From assembly GCA_934655935.1 (NCBI GenBank), contig CAKUHJ010000127.1:1-5053 (forward strand): 5,053 bases of DNA, written 5' to 3'. The notes beneath the pieces were generated by a model. It made no database searches. It was not told the origin of the DNA and saw nothing but the letters and a program-made list of their open reading frames with translations. Source of the stretch: an uncultured Oscillospiraceae bacterium (GTDB lineage Bacteria; Bacillota; Clostridia; Oscillospirales; Oscillospiraceae). Shown one piece after another: positions 4,089 to 5,053 of the stretch (its first letter is position 1; the number at the start of each line of letters is the position of its first letter). Position numbers and translations under genes: made by a program.

Positions 4089-5053
4089 ATGAAAAAGGGA
4101 AGCTTTCTGAAAAACTACGGTTTTCTGCTCTGCATGCTGGCGGGCATTGTAGCCGGCTGCATTGTCGGCGCAATCTGGCCGGCCGTCAAGGACGCCTCGG
4201 GCGAGGTGATTGTAAAGGGCGCTACGGCTCTGGAGCCCCTGGGCACGCTGTTCCTGAACCTCATGTTCTGCATCGCCGTGCCGACGGTGTTCTGCTCCAT
4301 CTCCTCTGCCATTGCAAATATGCAGAGTGCAAAGCGTGCGGGCAAAATCATGGGCGTCACCATTGCGACCTTCCTCATTACGGCGGCCATTGCCGCGGTG
4401 ATCATGTATGTGATCGTGCGTCTAATTCCGCCTGTGACGGGCAAATACGAGCTGATTGAGGGCGAGGTCGGCGGAACGCTCGGCGTTTCCGATATGATCA
4501 TCAACTTCTTTACCAAGCCCGACTTCACGGAGCTCTGGAGCCGCAAGGCAATTCTGCCGCTGATTGTGGCGGCGGTGCTGTTCGGCTTCGGCGTGCAGAT
4601 GGCAGGCGGCGCAGAAACAAGAACTGCCAAGCTTCTTGAGGACGTCACGAACTGCATCATGAAGACCTTCAAGATCATCACCTACTACGCGCCCATCGGC
4701 TTCTTCGGCTTCTTTGCCTACCTGATTGCCTATCATGGCTCCGACCTGATCGGCGACTATGGCCGGGCTCTGGCCGTCTACTATGTTCTCAGCTTTGTCT
4801 ACATGTTCATCTCCTTCCCGCTCTATGCCCGCTTCGGCGGCGGCAAGGGCGCGGCAAAGCTCATGTTCCGGAAGCTGTTCCGCCCGGCGGCGATGAGCTT
4901 TGGCACCTGCTCCTCTGTCGCGACGATTCCGACCAACATGGAGGTCGCAGAGGAAACCGGCATCTCCAAGGACGTCTCCAACATCGTCATCCCGCTCGGC
5001 GCGACCATGCACATGGACGGCTCTGCCATGGCAGCCATTATGAAGGTTGCGTT
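4089..5053 (+). CDS. Dicarboxylate/amino acid:cation symporter (DAACS/SDF family), partial
   Basis: Inner-membrane secondary transporter of the glutamate/aspartate/C4-dicarboxylate family, which moves substrate with Na+ or H+. The 321 visible codons cover about three quarters of a typical protein; the right edge cuts within TM7. Hydrophobic segments lie at about 10-33, 50-77, 86-113, 153-172, 195-216 and 226-248. A re-entrant hairpin HP1-like segment follows (268-290), with the Ser-rich stretch FGTCSSVATIP (271-281) and then MEVAEETGIS. The TM7 motif IPLGATMHMDGSAM is present. Compared with the family consensus NMDGT, Asn is His308 and Thr is Ser312, while Met309, Asp310 (cation-contacting in homologues) and Gly311 are kept. 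The family call is firm, but the substrate cannot be read from this part because HP2 and TM8 are missing. The N-terminus MKKGSFLKNYGF is positively charged, as expected for a cytoplasmic end. The gene has its own promoter and is not part of the pur operon. Confidence 0.92.
   Translation, partial: MKKGSFLKNYGFLLCMLAGIVAGCIVGAIWPAVKDASGEVIVKGATALEPLGTLFLNLMFCIAVPTVFCSISSAIANMQSAKRAGKIMGVTIATFLITAAIAAVIMYVIVRLIPPVTGKYELIEGEVGGTLGVSDMIINFFTKPDFTELWSRKAILPLIVAAVLFGFGVQMAGGAETRTAKLLEDVTNCIMKTFKIITYYAPIGFFGFFAYLIAYHGSDLIGDYGRALAVYYVLSFVYMFISFPLYARFGGGKGAAKLMFRKLFRPAAMSFGTCSSVATIPTNMEVAEETGISKDVSNIVIPLGATMHMDGSAMAAIMKVA

Noticed and set aside
4115..5012. Two long overlapping minus-strand frames (4115-4681 and 4422-5012) opposite the symporter
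   Set aside because: They are antisense to a clear membrane transporter and have no recognisable motif.

Overview
The window looks like GC-rich chromosomal DNA from a Clostridia-type Firmicute, plausibly Oscillospiraceae/Ruminococcaceae-like. The reasons are a T-box-controlled aminoacyl-tRNA synthetase, strong AGGAGG ribosome sites, sigma-A-type promoters, and PurA/PurB variants that I associate from memory with gut Clostridia. Genus cannot be fixed from the sequence alone. No phage, IS, CRISPR, tRNA or rRNA gene was seen.

Layout. Positions 1-692 (minus strand) hold the first 230 codons of thrS (threonyl-tRNA synthetase), cut by the window edge. Its control region, 693-1002, carries a consensus promoter and a complete T-box leader with a Thr (ACC) specifier, Stem II, Stem III, T-box sequence and terminator. 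From about 1019 to 1100 is a compact divergent control region shared with the plus-strand purA gene, containing three ATGCCG half-sites. Positions 1149-2423 (purA) and 2429-3844 (purB) form a tight two-gene operon closed by a strong terminator at 3853-3893. After a 195-bp control region with a near-consensus promoter and a repeated dyad element, a dicarboxylate/amino acid:cation symporter begins at 4089 and runs off the right edge.

How it works together. PurA and PurB act in turn on the AMP branch: IMP + aspartate + GTP gives adenylosuccinate, which PurB splits into AMP + fumarate. PurB also acts earlier in de novo purine synthesis on SAICAR. Coupling them in one operon, apart from other pur genes, suggests control tuned to adenylate supply. 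thrS is controlled separately by uncharged tRNA-Thr. The symporter has its own promoter; its substrate is unknown, although a C4-dicarboxylate or aspartate/glutamate would fit both the family and the neighbouring aspartate/fumarate chemistry.

I found no wholly new system. The most interesting points are the repeated elements before the symporter, the ATGCCG operator-like sites between thrS and purA, departures from consensus motifs in PurA and the symporter, a PurB resembling the animal enzyme, and a ThrS that starts without a TGS domain.
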